A stretch of 64,000 bases of DNA from Nocardioides cynanchi (GCF_008761635.1 NZ_CP044344.1:2542001-2606000), one strand, 5' to 3'. Positions 44,652-55,894 are shown, counted from the first letter of the stretch. Notes: generated from the sequence alone by a model not told the origin. Numbers and translations are program-made.

Positions 44652-45575
44652 GTGGCCCGTCCCGCCATCACGGAGTCTCGGCGTGGCCTCCTGCTGGGGG
44701 TGGCGGCGTACGCGATGTGGGGCGCGTTCCCGCTCTACTGGCCGCTCCTGGAGCCGGCCGGAGCACTGGAGATCCTGGGCCACCGGATCTTCTGGTCGCT
44801 GGTGGTGATGGGTCTGCTGGTCGTCGCGCTCGGCCGGTGGCCGGTCGTGCGCGGTCTGATCGCCGACCGCCGGGTGCTGCGGCTGCTCACCCTGGCGGCG
44901 TGCCTGGTCACGGTCAACTGGGCGACGTACATCTGGGGTGTCACCAACGGCCACGTCGTGGAGACCTCGCTGGGCTACTTCGTCAACCCGCTGGTGACCG
45001 TGCTGATGGGGGTGTTCATCCTCGGTGAGCGGCTCCGGCCCGGCCAGTGGGCCGCGATGGCGGTCGCCGGGCTGGCGGTCGTCGTGCTCAGCGTCGACTA
45101 CGGCCGGCTGCCCTGGGTGGCCCTGGTGCTCGCGTTCTCCTTCGGCAGCTACGGCCTGTGCAAGAAGCAGGCCAACGCGCCGGCGGTGGAGAGCCTGACC
45201 GTGGAGACGATGGTGATCGGGCCGCTCGCCCTGGCCTACCTCGCGTGGCTGACCTGGCACGGGAGCTCCAGCTTCGTCGACCACGGCGCCGGCCATGTGC
45301 TGCTGCTGCTGAGCACCGGCATCGTCACCGCCGTGCCCCTGGTCTGCTTCGGGGGTGCCGCGATCCGGGTGCCCATGGTCACGCTGGGCCTCCTGCAGTA
45401 CCTCGCCCCGATCCTCCAGTTCGCCCTCGGCGTCCTCTATTTCCACGAGGCCATGCCCGCTGGCCGCTGGATCGGCTTCGTGCTGGTCTGGTTCGCCCTC
45501 GTGGTCTTCACCGTCGAGTCACTGCGGCACCGCCGGGTCACCCTGCGGCTCGCGGCCGAGGCCTGCGCTTACTGA
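44652..45575 (+). CDS. rarD: RarD family EamA transporter
   Basis: 307 residues, ten hydrophobic segments in two EamA repeats. RarD marks: YAMWGAFPLYWPLL at the start, EILGHRIFWSL, NWATYIWGVTNGHVVETSLGYFVNPL, and GLLQYLAPILQF in the second repeat. Substrate unknown; the family was named for chloramphenicol sensitivity. GTG start two bases after the korB stop, so probably in the same transcript. A 48-bp palindromic element follows its stop codon. Confidence 0.92.
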   Translation: MARPAITESRRGLLLGVAAYAMWGAFPLYWPLLEPAGALEILGHRIFWSLVVMGLLVVALGRWPVVRGLIADRRVLRLLTLAACLVTVNWATYIWGVTNGHVVETSLGYFVNPLVTVLMGVFILGERLRPGQWAAMAVAGLAVVVLSVDYGRLPWVALVLAFSFGSYGLCKKQANAPAVESLTVETMVIGPLALAYLAWLTWHGSSSFVDHGAGHVLLLLSTGIVTAVPLVCFGGAAIRVPMVTLGLLQYLAPILQFALGVLYFHEAMPAGRWIGFVLVWFALVVFTVESLRHRRVTLRLAAEACAY

Positions 45576-45582
45576 GTGCCCG

Positions 45583-45630
45583 GGTCGTGTGCCCCACGAC
45601 GCGCTCCGCCGCGTCCTCAGGCACACGACC
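45583..45630. repeat. 48-bp palindromic element, copy 1
   Basis: Inverted arms GGTCGTGTGCC (45583-45593) and GGCACACGACC (45620-45630) around a 26-nt centre. The element recurs at 46635-46682 in the same orientation and length, with 22 of 26 centre bases alike, on the other side of the AbiEi-like gene. Copy 1 lies 8 nt after the rarD stop and could also terminate its transcript. Confidence 0.8.
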
Positions 45631-45696
45631 CGAGCATCCGGTGGGGCTGTGGATGAGCTCGGCATCGTTGTCGGTCGACGCGGGACGATCGCTCGC

Positions 45697-46620
45697 GTGG
45701 ATCCACTCGACGATCTGATCGCGCACCAGTCAGGCATGGTTGCGCGCCGTCAGCTCCTCGCCCTCGGGCTCGACGCCGACCGGGTCCGCAACCAGGTGGC
45801 CGCGGGCCGTTGGGTGCCGCGGAGTCCACGGGTCGTCTCGACCACGACCGGCGACCTGACGTGGCAGCAGCGGTGCTGGTTGGGCGCCCTGCATGCCGGC
45901 CCACGCAGTCTCGTCGGAGGCCTCACTGCGGCGGAGGTCTGGGGCCTCGAGCGGTGGACGCGACCCCAGGTGACCGTGCTCGTGGACGACGAGCTCAGTT
46001 TCGAGCCGGTACCGGGCATCTCGTTCTTCCGCAGCCGACGACCCTTCCAGCTCCTCGCCTCGCCTCGGGCCGGGCTCCCCCTGGTCCGCTTCGAACCGGC
46101 GGTCCTGCTGTTCGCCGCGTACGAGGCGCAGCCCCGTGCCGGCCACGGCGTGCTGGCTGCCTCGGTCCAACAGCGGCTCACCACCGCGGCCCGGTTGGAG
46201 GAGTGGATCGACCTTCTCCATCCCCTGCGCCGCGCCCGATCCTTCAGGCGCAGCCTCGTCGACATCGGCTCGGGCGCCCACTCGGCCGCTGAACTGACTG
46301 TGCGGCGCATGTGCCGACGCCACCGGCTGGCCCTTCCCGCGCGCCAGACGCCACGCGTGGACCGGGCGGGACGACGTCGCTGGACCGACTGCGAATGGGA
46401 TCTCCCGGGCGGCGACGTCCTGATCCTGGAGATCGACGGGAGCTTCCATCTGGAGGTCGAGCAATGGTCCGCGGACATCCGCCGAGCCAGACGCCTGACC
46501 AGCCGTCACCGGATCGTGGTGAGGTGTACGACGTACGAGCTCCACCACGAGGACCACGAGGTGGCTGCGGACCTGATCGCGTTGGGCGTCCCCCGCACCC
46601 GGCCGCATGACGCAGCCTGA
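45697..46620 (+). CDS. AbiEi-like antitoxin-domain / DUF559-related protein
   Basis: 307 residues from GTG 45697 (an earlier GTG at 45649 is possible). N-terminal winged-helix stretch HQSGMVARRQLLALGLDADRVRNQV with RWVPRSPRVVS is that of the type IV AbiEi antitoxin-domain family common in actinomycetes. The C-terminal third (TDCEWDLPGGDVLILEIDGSFH ... RHRIVVRCTTYEL) resembles the DUF559/very-short-patch-repair nuclease fold with the acidic D...ExD pattern. No AbiEii toxin gene follows, so it is an orphan. It is enclosed by two copies of a 48-bp palindrome. Confidence 0.75.
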   Translation: MDPLDDLIAHQSGMVARRQLLALGLDADRVRNQVAAGRWVPRSPRVVSTTTGDLTWQQRCWLGALHAGPRSLVGGLTAAEVWGLERWTRPQVTVLVDDELSFEPVPGISFFRSRRPFQLLASPRAGLPLVRFEPAVLLFAAYEAQPRAGHGVLAASVQQRLTTAARLEEWIDLLHPLRRARSFRRSLVDIGSGAHSAAELTVRRMCRRHRLALPARQTPRVDRAGRRRWTDCEWDLPGGDVLILEIDGSFHLEVEQWSADIRRARRLTSRHRIVVRCTTYELHHEDHEVAADLIALGVPRTRPHDAA

Positions 46621-46634
46621 CCGACGACACATCA

Positions 46635-46682
46635 GGTCGTGTGCCCCACGAGGCGCCCCACCGCGTCCTCAGGCACACGACC
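46635..46682. repeat. 48-bp palindromic element, copy 2
   Basis: Same 11-bp arms as copy 1 (46635-46645 and 46672-46682), same total length, centre slightly diverged. It lies 15 nt after the AbiEi-like stop codon, in the gap before the convergent polyprenyl synthase stop. Confidence 0.8.
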
Positions 46683-46707
46683 CGCGGGGTGTCGCGACGG
46701 CGGGCGC

Positions 46708-47727
46708 TCAGGTGGAGCGGTGGGCCACGTGGTCGGCGAAGGTCTCCAGCGCCTCGCGCACCGGGCCGGGCGGGAGTGCGGTGAGCAGCGCCTTGGCCTC
46801 CTGGGCCCGGGCGACGACGTAGTCGCGGGCGTCGTCCATCGCCGGGTGCGCCCGCAGCAGCGCGAGCGCCTCGGCGTGCAGGGAGTCGTCGCTCAGGTCG
46901 GAGTCGAGGAGCTCCAGCAGCCGGGCGTCCTCGGGGCGGGCCGAGACCCGTGCCATCAGCACCGGCAGCGTGGGCACGCCCTCGCGGAGGTCGGTGCCGG
47001 GAGTCTTGCCGGACTCGTCGGAGTCGGAGGCGATGTCGAGGATGTCGTCGGAGAGCTGGAACGCCGTGCCGACGATGTCGCCGTACGCCGTCAGCGCCTC
47101 CTCGACCTCGCGGTCGGTGCCGCCGAACCGGGCGCCGTAGCGGGCAGAGGTCGCGATCAGCGAGCCGGTCTTGCCGGCCACCACGTCGAGGTAGTGGGCC
47201 AGCGGGTCCTCGCCGGGCCCGGGCTGCACGGTCTCCTGGATCTGCCCCTCGACCAGCCGGGTGAAGGTCTGGGCCTGGATGCGTACGGCGTCCGCGCCGA
47301 GCTCGGCGGTCAGCTCCGACGACTTCGAGAAGAGGAAGTCACCGGTGAGGATCGCGACGTGGTTGTCCCAGCGGGCGTTGGCCGACTCCGCGCCGCGACG
47401 CAGGGCGGCCTCGTCCATCACGTCGTCGTGGTAGAGCGAGGCGAGATGGGTCAGCTCCACCACGCAGGCAGCCGTGATCACCTCGTCGGCCTCGGGATGG
47501 GCACCGGCCTCCGCGGCCAGCAGCACGAGCATCGGCCGGAAGCGCTTCCCGCCGGCCGACATCAGGTGGCTGGCGGCGTCGGTCACGAACCGGGCCCGGC
47601 TCTGCACGTGCCCGGCGAGTGCCTCCTCGACGCGGACCATGCGCTCGGTCAGCCGTCGCGCCAGCGCCTCGTCGGCGACGGGCATCGCCAGGGAGACGAG
47701 CTCCTGGCCACCGGCGGATGGGCTCAC
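46708..47727 (-). CDS. Polyprenyl diphosphate synthase (menaquinone side chain)
   Basis: 339 residues. The two aspartate-rich motifs of trans-prenyltransferases are LYHDDVMDEA (first, DDxxD) and LSDDILDIASD (second), with GGKRFRP and DLREGVPTLPVL also conserved. It condenses isopentenyl diphosphate units into the long prenyl chain. Its GTG start overlaps nuoN by 4 bp (GTGA), so it is the last gene of the complex I operon; with the methyltransferase at the other end this points to menaquinone as the complex I acceptor. Exact chain length (hepta- to nonaprenyl) not determinable. Confidence 0.9.
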   Translation of the reverse strand: MSPSAGGQELVSLAMPVADEALARRLTERMVRVEEALAGHVQSRARFVTDAASHLMSAGGKRFRPMLVLLAAEAGAHPEADEVITAACVVELTHLASLYHDDVMDEAALRRGAESANARWDNHVAILTGDFLFSKSSELTAELGADAVRIQAQTFTRLVEGQIQETVQPGPGEDPLAHYLDVVAGKTGSLIATSARYGARFGGTDREVEEALTAYGDIVGTAFQLSDDILDIASDSDESGKTPGTDLREGVPTLPVLMARVSARPEDARLLELLDSDLSDDSLHAEALALLRAHPAMDDARDYVVARAQEAKALLTALPPGPVREALETFADHVAHRST

Positions 47728-49331
47728 CTGATGAATTGTCCCGCAACCCGAGCCAGATCGAGAACCGGGCCGGGCACGATGCCCAGCACGAGAGTCGCCG
47801 CGGCCGAGATCCCGATCGCGGTGGCGGTCAGCGCCGACGGGTGGGCCACGGAGGCACTCTGCTCGTCGGGCTCGTGGAAGTACATCACCACGATCACCCG
47901 GACGTAGAAGAACGCGGCCGCCGCGCTGGACAGCACGGCCACGATCACCACCGGCCAGGCACCCGCGGCCAACGCCACCTCGAAGACCGCCCACTTGCCG
48001 ACGAACCCGGAGGTCAGGGGGATGCCGGCCATGCTCAGGAGGAACAGGGCGAACACGCCGGCGACGACCGGCGAGTGCTTGCCCAGACCGGTCCACCGCA
48101 TGATCGTCGACTGCTCCCCCGCCGAGTCGCGCACCAGGCCGACCACGGCGAAGGCACCGAGCGTGGTCAAGCCGTAGGTGACCAGGTAGAACATCACGGC
48201 CTGCAGCGAGGTGATCTGGCCGGGGTGGATCTCACTGATCCCCTGCAGGCCCAGCACGCCGGTCAGCAGGAAGCCGGTGTGCGCGATCGAGGAGTAGGCG
48301 AGCATCCGCTTCATGTCGGACTGCACCAGGGCCAGCACGGTGCCGACCACCATGGTCAGGATCGCGATCACCCACATCATCGGCTGCCAGGTCCAGCGGG
48401 CGCTGCCGAACGCGACGTACAGCAGCCGGAGCAACGCACCGAACGCGGCGGCCTTGGTGGCGGCGGCCATGAAGGCCGTGACCGCGGTGGGGGCGCCCTG
48501 GTAGACGTCCGGCATCCAGGCCTGGAACGGCGCCGCACCGACCTTGAACAGCAGACCGACGGTGAGCATGCCCATGCCGAGCACGAGCAGCGTCTGGTTG
48601 CCGGTGTTGTTCAGGACGGCCTCGTTGATCGCCCCGAAGTCCATCGAGCCGGCGTAGCCGTAGATCAGCGCGACGCCGTACAGGAAGAAGCCGGAGGAGA
48701 AGGCGCCGAGCAGGAAGTACTTCATCGCGGCTTCCTGGCTGAGCAGCCGACGCCGACGCGCCAGACCGCAGAGCAGGTACAGCGGGAGCGAGAGCACCTC
48801 GAGGGCGACGAACATCGTGAGCAGGTCACCGGCCGCGACGAAGAGCATCATCCCGCCGATCGCGAACAGCAGGAGCGGGTAGACCTCGGTGTGGTCGAGC
48901 CCGGCCGACTGACGCTCGGACTCGGTGCCGGGCAGCGCGGCCGCCTGACCGGCGAACGCCGAGACCCCACCCTCGACCCGGCGCTCACCGAAGAGCAGCA
49001 CACCGCCGAGACCGAAGACCAGCACCAGCCCCCACAAGAACATCGTGGGCCCGTCGATGGCGACCGTGCCCTGCGAGCCGAACAGGCCGCGCGCGGTGCC
49101 GGCGCCGAGTCGGGGCAGGTCGCCGGCGCCGATCACGACCCGGATCAGGGCCACCACGAGAGCGATCGACGCCACGCCCAGCTGGGAGAGGTAGCGACGC
49201 TCGCGGGGCAGGAACGCCTCGATCAGCACACCGAGGCAGGCCGCGGCGAAGACCACCAGGATCGGCAGCAGCTCGTTGTAGGAGATGTGCGGCTTGACGA
49301 AGGTGTCGGGCGTGGCGACGAGGGCGATCAC
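47724..49331 (-). CDS. nuoN: NADH-quinone oxidoreductase subunit N
   Basis: 535-residue antiporter-like membrane subunit of complex I, about 14 helices. It carries the conserved proton-path residues in SLPLYLLCGL-type helix 5 (MFVALEVLSLPLYLL), the lysine helix VGLLFKVGAAPFQAWMPDVYQGAPT and DMKRMLAYSSIAHTGFL. Overlaps nuoM by 4 bp. Confidence 0.96.
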   Translation of the reverse strand: MIALVATPDTFVKPHISYNELLPILVVFAAACLGVLIEAFLPRERRYLSQLGVASIALVVALIRVVIGAGDLPRLGAGTARGLFGSQGTVAIDGPTMFLWGLVLVFGLGGVLLFGERRVEGGVSAFAGQAAALPGTESERQSAGLDHTEVYPLLLFAIGGMMLFVAAGDLLTMFVALEVLSLPLYLLCGLARRRRLLSQEAAMKYFLLGAFSSGFFLYGVALIYGYAGSMDFGAINEAVLNNTGNQTLLVLGMGMLTVGLLFKVGAAPFQAWMPDVYQGAPTAVTAFMAAATKAAAFGALLRLLYVAFGSARWTWQPMMWVIAILTMVVGTVLALVQSDMKRMLAYSSIAHTGFLLTGVLGLQGISEIHPGQITSLQAVMFYLVTYGLTTLGAFAVVGLVRDSAGEQSTIMRWTGLGKHSPVVAGVFALFLLSMAGIPLTSGFVGKWAVFEVALAAGAWPVVIVAVLSSAAAAFFYVRVIVVMYFHEPDEQSASVAHPSALTATAIGISAAATLVLGIVPGPVLDLARVAGQFIR

Positions 49332-50899
49332 TGCTGTCCTCCAGCGTTCTGCGCGACCAGGCCGGACGCCGGTGACGTCACGGTCGGTGCGGGATCGACG
49401 ACGCCGACCTGCTGGAGCGTGTCCTGGACGAAGGGGTTGATCACGTTCAGCAACGGCATCGGGTAGAAGCCGAAGAGCACCAGGGTCAGGAAGAGCGGCG
49501 CCAGCGTGCCGACCTCACGGCGGTCGAGGTCACGGGTGACCTCGCGCTCGGGATCGGCCTCCATCGAGCTGCCGACCCCCGTGCCGGTCATCGTGCGCTG
49601 GTACATCCAGAGCACGTAGAACGCCGCGAGCACGATCGCCGAGACCGCGATGGCGCCGGTCCACCAGTGGTGCTGGAACGCCGCGATGATCACGAGCATC
49701 TCGGAGACGAACGGCGAGAGCCCGGGCAGCCCGAGCGCGGCCAGACCGAAGACGAGGAACAGCCCGGCCATCACCGGTGCCACCTTCTCGACTCCACCCA
49801 TGGCCCGGATCGACGACGTGCCCCGGCGCTTGATCACGTAGCCGGCCACCAGGAACAGGGCGGCGGTGCCGATGCCGTGGTTGACCATGTAGAGGATCGC
49901 GCCGGCGCTGCCCTGGCTGGTGAAGACGAAGATGCCCAGCACGATGAAGCCGAAGTGGGACAGCGAGGTCAGACCGATCAGGCGGAGCATGTCGTCCTGG
50001 CCGATCGCCACCAGCGCGCCGTACACGATCGAGATCAGGGCCAGCGTGACCACGACCGGCGTCGCCCAGCGTGAGGCGTCGGGCAGGATGCCCAGGCAGT
50101 AGCGCAGCATCCCGAAGGTGCCGATCTTGTCGAGCACGCAGACCAGCAGCACGCTGGTGCCGGTGGTCGCCTGCTCGGTGGTGTCGGCCAGCCAGGTGTG
50201 GACCGGGAACATCGGGGCCTTGACCGCGAAGGCGATGAAGAAGCCCACGAACAGCCACTTCTGGGTCGCGGGGTCGATGCTCAGGCCGGACAGGTCGCTG
50301 AGGAGGTACGACGGGGTGCCGTGGTCGGCGGACACGACGTACAGGCCGATCACCGACGCCAGCATGACCAGGCCGCCGGCGAGCTGGTAGATCAGGAACT
50401 TCACCGCGGCCCGGCGACGCCCGTCGCGGCCGAAGCCGCCGATCAGGAAGTACGCCGGGATCAGCGTCGCCTCGAAGACGACGTAGAAGAAGAAGACGTC
50501 GGTGGCCGCGAAGACCGCCACGGCGGTGGCCTCGAGCGCCAGCACCCAGGCGAAGAACGCCTTGGTGTGCCCGGCGTCGGCGTCGTACCAGCTGGCGCCG
50601 ATCACGATCGGCACGAGGACGACGGTCAGCAGCACCATCAGCAGGCCGAGGCCGTCGACGCCGACGGCGTAGTGGGCACCGAAGGCCTTGATCCAGGTCT
50701 GGTCCTCGGTGAACTGGAAGCCGTCGTGCACGTGGTAGCCGAACGCCATCACCACGGCGACGACGAGCGTCAGCACCGAGACACCGAGCGCGACCTGCTT
50801 GGGCAGCACCTTGGCATGGCCCTGCGGGAGGGCGGCGGTGACGATCGCGCCCAGCAGGGGCAGGGCGATCAGGACCGAGAGGAAGGGGAAGCCGCTCAT
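49328..50899 (-). CDS. nuoM: NADH-quinone oxidoreductase subunit M
   Basis: 523-residue antiporter-like subunit. [18 protein letters not shown] carries the conserved Glu, [23 protein letters not shown] the conserved Lys, and [19 protein letters not shown] the next proton-path block. ATG at 50899 gives the normal length and overlaps nuoL (ATGA); a longer in-frame extension was rejected. Confidence 0.96.
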   Translation of the reverse strand: MSGFPFLSVLIALPLLGAIVTAALPQGHAKVLPKQVALGVSVLTLVVAVVMAFGYHVHDGFQFTEDQTWIKAFGAHYAVGVDGLGLLMVLLTVVLVPIVIGASWYDADAGHTKAFFAWVLALEATAVAVFAATDVFFFYVVFEATLIPAYFLIGGFGRDGRRRAAVKFLIYQLAGGLVMLASVIGLYVVSADHGTPSYLLSDLSGLSIDPATQKWLFVGFFIAFAVKAPMFPVHTWLADTTEQATTGTSVLLVCVLDKIGTFGMLRYCLGILPDASRWATPVVVTLALISIVYGALVAIGQDDMLRLIGLTSLSHFGFIVLGIFVFTSQGSAGAILYMVNHGIGTAALFLVAGYVIKRRGTSSIRAMGGVEKVAPVMAGLFLVFGLAALGLPGLSPFVSEMLVIIAAFQHHWWTGAIAVSAIVLAAFYVLWMYQRTMTGTGVGSSMEADPEREVTRDLDRREVGTLAPLFLTLVLFGFYPMPLLNVINPFVQDTLQQVGVVDPAPTVTSPASGLVAQNAGGQQ

Positions 50900-52839
50900 G
50901 CTGCGTTCACCGCCAGGAGGGCCAGGACGACCAGCAGGGCGCCGAGGAGCACGGACAGGGCGTAGGAGCGGACGAAGCCGTTCTGGGCGCGCCGCAGCAC
51001 GCTGCCGACACCCCCGATCGCCAGGGCGCCGCCCTCGACGACCCCGTCGACGCCGTGCCGGTCCATCGTGGTCAGCCCTCCGACCAGGCGGCCGCCGGGA
51101 CCGATCACCAGGGTGTCGTTGACCTCGTTGCCGTACAGCTCGGCGCGGGCGGCGCGGGTCGCGAAGGAGACGTCCTGCGGTGCCTCGCGGGGCACGTCGC
51201 GCCTGCCGACCAGGAACCACGCGGTGGCCACGCCGACGCCGACGATCACGACCACGATCAGCGAGATCACCAGTGAGGGCAGCGGCGGGCTCTCCTCGGG
51301 CGCGGTACCGACGATCGGGGACAGGAAGTCCACGATCCAGTTGCCGGCCAGCATCAGGCCGCCGAGCGCCGACAGCGCGGCCAGCACCATCAGCGGCACC
51401 GTCATCACGCTCGGCGACTCATGGGGGTGCACACCGTCCGCCCAGCGCTTCTCGGTGAAGAAGGTCATCAGCATCAGCCGGGTCATGTAGAAGCCGGTGA
51501 TGCCGGCGCCGATCATGGCCAGCACACCGACCAGCCAGTTCTGGGTCAGCGCGGTCTCGATGATCTTGTCCTTGGACCAGAAGCCGGAGAAGCCCGGGAA
51601 GCCGATGATCGCGAGATACCCCATGGCGAAGGTGATGAAGGTGACCGGCATCGCCTTCTGCAGAGCGCCGTAGTGGCGCATGTCCACGTCGTCGTCCATG
51701 CCGTGCATGACCGAGCCGGCGCCGAGGAACATGTTGGCCTTGAAGAAGCCGTGGGTGAGCAGGTGGAAGATCGCGAACGGGTAGCCGGCGATCCCCAGCC
51801 CGGCGCCCAGCATCATGTAGCCGATCTGGCTCATCGTGGACCCGGCCAGGGCCTTCTTGATGTCGTCCTTGGCGCACCCGATGATCGCGCCGTACAGGAG
51901 CGTCACCGTGGCCACGATCACGACGACCGTGCGGGCGTGTGGTGCGTAGTCGAAGATGAAGTTGGACCGCACGATCAGGTAGACACCGGCGGTCACCATG
52001 GTGGCCGCGTGGATCAGGGCCGAGACCGGCGTCGGGCCCTCCATCGCGTCGAGCAACCAGGACTGGAGCGGCACCTGGGCGGACTTGCCGCAGGCGGCCA
52101 GCAGGAGCAGCAGGCCGAGCGCAGTCATCGTGCCCTCGGACGCCCGCGGTGCGGCCGCGCTGATGATGCTGAAGTCGGTCGTGCCGAAGGTGACGAAGAA
52201 CAAGCCGATGCCCAGCGAGAGACCGATGTCTCCGACCCGGTTGACGATGAAGGCCTTCTTGGCAGCGGCCGCTGCCGAGGGCTTGTACTGCCAGAAGCCG
52301 ATCAGGAGGTACGACGCGAGGCCGACGCCCTCCCAGCCCAGGAAGAGGCCGAGGTAGTTCGCCGACAGCACCAGCGTGAGCATCGCCGCGACGAAGAGGT
52401 TGAGGTAGCCGAAGAAGCGGCGCCGACGCTCGTCGTGCTCCATGTAGCCGATGGAGTAGATGTGGATCAGCGAGCCGACCCCGGTGATCAGCAGCAGGAA
52501 CAGCGCCGACAGGGGGTCGTAGAGCAGGTCGAAGCCCACGTGCAGCCCGCCGACCTCGAACCACGTGAACAGGTGCTGGCCGACCTGGCGGGAACTGCTG
52601 TCGCGGCCCAGCAGCGAGACGAACATGACCAGGCTGATCAGGAACGAGACCACGGGCAGGGCGGCCCCGATCAGGTGACCGGACTTGTCCAGGCGTCCCT
52701 TGGCCAGCGGCCCGCCCACCAGGAGGATCGCCGCACCGAGGGCCGGCAACGCGATGACCAGCCAGATCAGGGAGAGCACCCCGTCGGCCGATCCGGGGTG
52801 CACGACCGGAGCCGTCACGCCCTCAGCGAGAACGAACAT
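50896..52839 (-). CDS. nuoL: NADH-quinone oxidoreductase subunit L
   Basis: 647-residue distal pump subunit with the lateral-helix C terminus. Blocks: [57 protein letters not shown] (given by position about 215-255), [21 protein letters not shown]. Antiporter-like Glu and Lys are in place. Separated from nuoK by 25 nt, the widest gap between nuoN and nuoB. Confidence 0.96.
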   Translation of the reverse strand: MFVLAEGVTAPVVHPGSADGVLSLIWLVIALPALGAAILLVGGPLAKGRLDKSGHLIGAALPVVSFLISLVMFVSLLGRDSSSRQVGQHLFTWFEVGGLHVGFDLLYDPLSALFLLLITGVGSLIHIYSIGYMEHDERRRRFFGYLNLFVAAMLTLVLSANYLGLFLGWEGVGLASYLLIGFWQYKPSAAAAAKKAFIVNRVGDIGLSLGIGLFFVTFGTTDFSIISAAAPRASEGTMTALGLLLLLAACGKSAQVPLQSWLLDAMEGPTPVSALIHAATMVTAGVYLIVRSNFIFDYAPHARTVVVIVATVTLLYGAIIGCAKDDIKKALAGSTMSQIGYMMLGAGLGIAGYPFAIFHLLTHGFFKANMFLGAGSVMHGMDDDVDMRHYGALQKAMPVTFITFAMGYLAIIGFPGFSGFWSKDKIIETALTQNWLVGVLAMIGAGITGFYMTRLMLMTFFTEKRWADGVHPHESPSVMTVPLMVLAALSALGGLMLAGNWIVDFLSPIVGTAPEESPPLPSLVISLIVVVIVGVGVATAWFLVGRRDVPREAPQDVSFATRAARAELYGNEVNDTLVIGPGGRLVGGLTTMDRHGVDGVVEGGALAIGGVGSVLRRAQNGFVRSYALSVLLGALLVVLALLAVNAA

Positions 52840-52864
52840 CGAAGTCAGTCTTCCTGTTGTCGGC

Positions 52865-53158
52865 TCAGTACTTCAGCAGGCTCGCGTCGTCGACCGAGGC
52901 CGACCGGCGGGTGCGGAAGATGGTCATGATGATCGCCAGCCCGACCACGACCTCGGCCGCGGCCACCACCATCACGAAGAAGGCGGCGATCTGGCCGTCG
53001 AGGTTGCCGTTCTGCTTGGCGAAGGCCACGAGCGCGAGGTTGGACGCGTTGAGCATCAGCTCCACGCACATGAACACCACCAGCGCGTTGCGCCGGGTGA
53101 GCACACCGACCACCCCGATGTTGAAGACGATGGCCGACAGGACGACGTACGGGGTCAT
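52865..53158 (-). CDS. nuoK: NADH-quinone oxidoreductase subunit K
   Basis: 97 residues, three helices. [22 protein letters not shown] contains the membrane glutamate essential for proton movement (Glu33 approximately), and a second Glu lies in [12 protein letters not shown]. Overlaps nuoJ by 4 bp. Confidence 0.96.
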   Translation of the reverse strand: MTPYVVLSAIVFNIGVVGVLTRRNALVVFMCVELMLNASNLALVAFAKQNGNLDGQIAAFFVMVVAAAEVVVGLAIIMTIFRTRRSASVDDASLLKY

Positions 53159-53967
53159 GCGGGGGCCTCCTCCTCGGTCGTGGCCGGAGCCGACTGGTCG
53201 CGTCCGGCGTGGGACGTGTCTCCGAGCTGCTGCTCGATGTGGGTGATGTCGTCGGCCAGGGCCGGCGCGGAGCGGACCGTACCGCGTGCGGCCAGCACGC
53301 GGGAGATCGAGGCCTCCGAGGCGGTGCCGTCGGGCAGCAGGGCCGGGGTGTCCACCGCGTTGTGCCGGGCGAAGACACCGGGCGTCGGCAGGGGTCCGGG
53401 GTGCTTGCCGCTCTCGGCGTAGTCACGCAGCCGCTGGGCGGCCAGGCTGGCCTGGCTGGGCTTGGGCTCGAGGCGCTCCCGGTGGGCGAGCACCATCGCT
53501 CCGACCGCGGCGGTGATCAGCAGGGCGCTGGTGGTCTCGAAGGCGAAGACATACTTGCCGAACAGGATGTCGGCCAGCGCCGAGATGTTGTTGCCGTTGT
53601 CGTTGGCGGCGTCGAGGCCGACCACGGTGCCGAGGCTGATCTGGCTGAGCCCGAGCACGAACGTCGTGCCCAGCAGCAGGCCGCCGATGATCGCCATCAC
53701 GCGCTGGCCCTTGATCGTCTCGACCACGGAGTCGGACGCGTCGACGCCGACCAGCATCACCACGAAGAGGAACAGCATCAGGATCGCGCCGGTGTAGACG
53801 ATGATCTGCGCGGCGAAGAGGAACGGCGCGTCGAGGACGAGGTAGAGCATCGCCAGGCTGATCATCACGATCGCCAGCAGCATCGCGGCGTGGACGGCCT
53901 TGCGGACGAACAGGATGCCGAGTGCGGCCAGCACGATCACCGGCGCGAGGATCCAGAAGGTGGTCAC
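53155..53967 (-). CDS. nuoJ: NADH-quinone oxidoreductase subunit J
   Basis: 270 residues: five helices in the first 165 residues, with the conserved [18 protein letters not shown] helix, then an actinobacterial cytoplasmic tail of about 100 residues (Glu/Thr/Pro-rich, ending TTEEEAPA). The tail is longer than in E. coli NuoJ (184 aa). Overlaps nuoI by 4 bp. Confidence 0.95.
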   Translation of the reverse strand: MTTFWILAPVIVLAALGILFVRKAVHAAMLLAIVMISLAMLYLVLDAPFLFAAQIIVYTGAILMLFLFVVMLVGVDASDSVVETIKGQRVMAIIGGLLLGTTFVLGLSQISLGTVVGLDAANDNGNNISALADILFGKYVFAFETTSALLITAAVGAMVLAHRERLEPKPSQASLAAQRLRDYAESGKHPGPLPTPGVFARHNAVDTPALLPDGTASEASISRVLAARGTVRSAPALADDITHIEQQLGDTSHAGRDQSAPATTEEEAPA

Positions 53968-54548
53968 CCGGTCACCTCCGTCGACGGGCCGGCGCCGGTG
54001 GGGCTGTCGGAGGCCTTGAACGTGCCGCGGTAGTAGTCACCCTCGTCGTCGCCGAGCCGCATCGGGTGCGGCGGCTGCTCCATGCCGGGCAGGAGCGGCG
54101 CGAGGAGGTCGGACTTCTCGTAGATCAGGTCGGCGCGGTTGTCGTCGGCCAGCTCGTACTCGTTGGTCATCGTCAGCGCACGGGTCGGGCAGGCCTCGAT
54201 GCACAGGCCGCACAGGATGCAGCGCAGGTAGTTGATCTGGTAGACGCGGCCGTACCGCTCCCCCGGGCTGAAGCGCTCGTCGTCGGTGTTGCTGGCGCCC
54301 TCGACGTAGATCGCGTCGGCCGGGCAGGCCCAGGCGCACAGCTCACAGCCGATGCACTTCTCCAGCCCGTCGGGCCAGCGGTTGAGCTGGTGACGGCCGT
54401 GGAAGCGCGGCGCCGTCGGTTGCTTCTCGAAGGGGTACTGCTCGGTGACGACCTTCTTGAACATGGTCCGGAAGGTCACGCCGAACCCGGCTACCGGGTC
54501 CCAGAGCTGCTCCTTGAGGCTCTTCGGCTCCTCTGCCGTCGGGCTCAT
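53964..54548 (-). CDS. nuoI: NADH-quinone oxidoreductase subunit I (8Fe-8S ferredoxin)
   Basis: 194 residues with two [4Fe-4S] motifs, [12 protein letters not shown] (about 65-76) and [12 protein letters not shown] (about 104-115), which carry clusters N6a and N6b. ATG 54548 overlaps nuoH (ATGA). C-terminal tail Pro/Ser/Thr-rich. Confidence 0.96.
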   Translation of the reverse strand: MSPTAEEPKSLKEQLWDPVAGFGVTFRTMFKKVVTEQYPFEKQPTAPRFHGRHQLNRWPDGLEKCIGCELCAWACPADAIYVEGASNTDDERFSPGERYGRVYQINYLRCILCGLCIEACPTRALTMTNEYELADDNRADLIYEKSDLLAPLLPGMEQPPHPMRLGDDEGDYYRGTFKASDSPTGAGPSTEVTG

Positions 54549-55894
54549 CGGTCCTCTCCAACCTGCACTGGTGTCGTGGTGTCCACGGATCTCACGGTCC
54601 TGCCGGTGTCGAAGGTGAGCCCGGCCGCAGCGCCGCGAACGGGCCCACCCGCAGGCATCGGCGGCACGGGGAACCCGCCGTCGTACCCCTGCGGGGTGGT
54701 GTCGACCGTCTCGTCCTCGGAGGCCACGGCCGAGTCGCCGACGAAGAAGATGGCCAGGAAGAGGACCACCGCGACACCGAGACCGATCAGGAGGTACTTG
54801 CGGTCGACGCCGCCGTCGAGCGAGGCGGTCCGGATCGCGGCCACGGCGACGATCCAGACCAGGGAGAACGGGATCAGCCGCTTCCAGCCGAAGGCCATGA
54901 ACTGGTCGTAGCGCATCCGCGGCAGGCTCCCGCGCAGCCAGATGAACACGAAGATGAAGAACAGCACCTTGCCCATGAACCACAGGAACGGCCAGTAGCC
55001 GCTGTTGGCGCCGGCCCAGAGGTGGTCGATCCAGAACGGCGCGTGCCAGCCGCCGAGGAACAGGGTGGTGGCCAGCGCGGAGACCGTGGCCATGTTGATG
55101 TACTCGGCCAGGAAGAACAGCGCGAACTTCAGGCTGGAGTACTCGGTGTGGAAGCCGCCGACCAGCTCGCCCTCGGCCTCGGGCAGGTCGAACGGCGCGC
55201 GGTTGGTCTCACCGACCATCGAGATCGTGTAGATCACGAACGACGGCATCAGGATCAGCCCGAACCACCACTTGCTCTGGGCGGCCACGATCTGGCTGGT
55301 CGACATCGAGCCGGCGTACAGGAACACCGCGACCAGGGCGAGGCCCATGGAGACCTCGTAGGAGATCATCTGGGCGCTCGAGCGCAGGCCGCCCAGCAGG
55401 CTGTAGGTCGAGCCGCTCGACCAGCCGCCGAGCACGATGCCGTAGATCCCGATCGAGGCGATCGCCATCACGAACAGCACCGCGACCGGCATGTCCGTGA
55501 GCTGGAGCGGGGTGTGCCGGTCGCTCCAGGGCAGCTTCACCTCGGGTCCGAACGGGATCACCGAGAAGGTGATGAACGCGGGGACGGTGGCGATCACCGG
55601 CGCGGCCAGGAAGACCACCTTGTCGGCTGCCTTGGGGATGATGTCTTCCTTCAGGGCCAGCTTCACGCCGTCCGCGAGGCTCTGCAGGAGTCCGAACGGG
55701 CCGTTGACGTTGGGGCCGATCCGGTGCTGCATCCGGGCCACGACCCGGCGCTCGAACCAGATGTTGAACAGCGTCAGCAGCACCAGGATCAAGAAGATCA
55801 GCACGGCCTTGAGCAGCACGAGCCACCACGGGTCCTGCCCGAACTGCTCGAGCCCGGCCGCCGTGGCGACCAGAGACGTCATGGAGGCATTCAC
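54545..55894 (-). CDS. nuoH: NADH-quinone oxidoreductase subunit H
   Basis: 449-residue membrane subunit at the quinone site, eight helices, with [21 protein letters not shown] and [26 protein letters not shown] (about 220-245), both nearly invariant. It carries a C-terminal extension of about 60 residues after the last helix. GTG 55894 overlaps the nuoG stop (GTGA); an internal ATG at 55882 is the alternative start. Confidence 0.96.
   Translation of the reverse strand: MNASMTSLVATAAGLEQFGQDPWWLVLLKAVLIFLILVLLTLFNIWFERRVVARMQHRIGPNVNGPFGLLQSLADGVKLALKEDIIPKAADKVVFLAAPVIATVPAFITFSVIPFGPEVKLPWSDRHTPLQLTDMPVAVLFVMAIASIGIYGIVLGGWSSGSTYSLLGGLRSSAQMISYEVSMGLALVAVFLYAGSMSTSQIVAAQSKWWFGLILMPSFVIYTISMVGETNRAPFDLPEAEGELVGGFHTEYSSLKFALFFLAEYINMATVSALATTLFLGGWHAPFWIDHLWAGANSGYWPFLWFMGKVLFFIFVFIWLRGSLPRMRYDQFMAFGWKRLIPFSLVWIVAVAAIRTASLDGGVDRKYLLIGLGVAVVLFLAIFFVGDSAVASEDETVDTTPQGYDGGFPVPPMPAGGPVRGAAAGLTFDTGRTVRSVDTTTPVQVGEDR

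Noticed and set aside
45697..46620. Complete AbiE toxin-antitoxin pair
   Set aside because: Only the AbiEi-like domain is present; no nucleotidyltransferase toxin gene precedes or follows.
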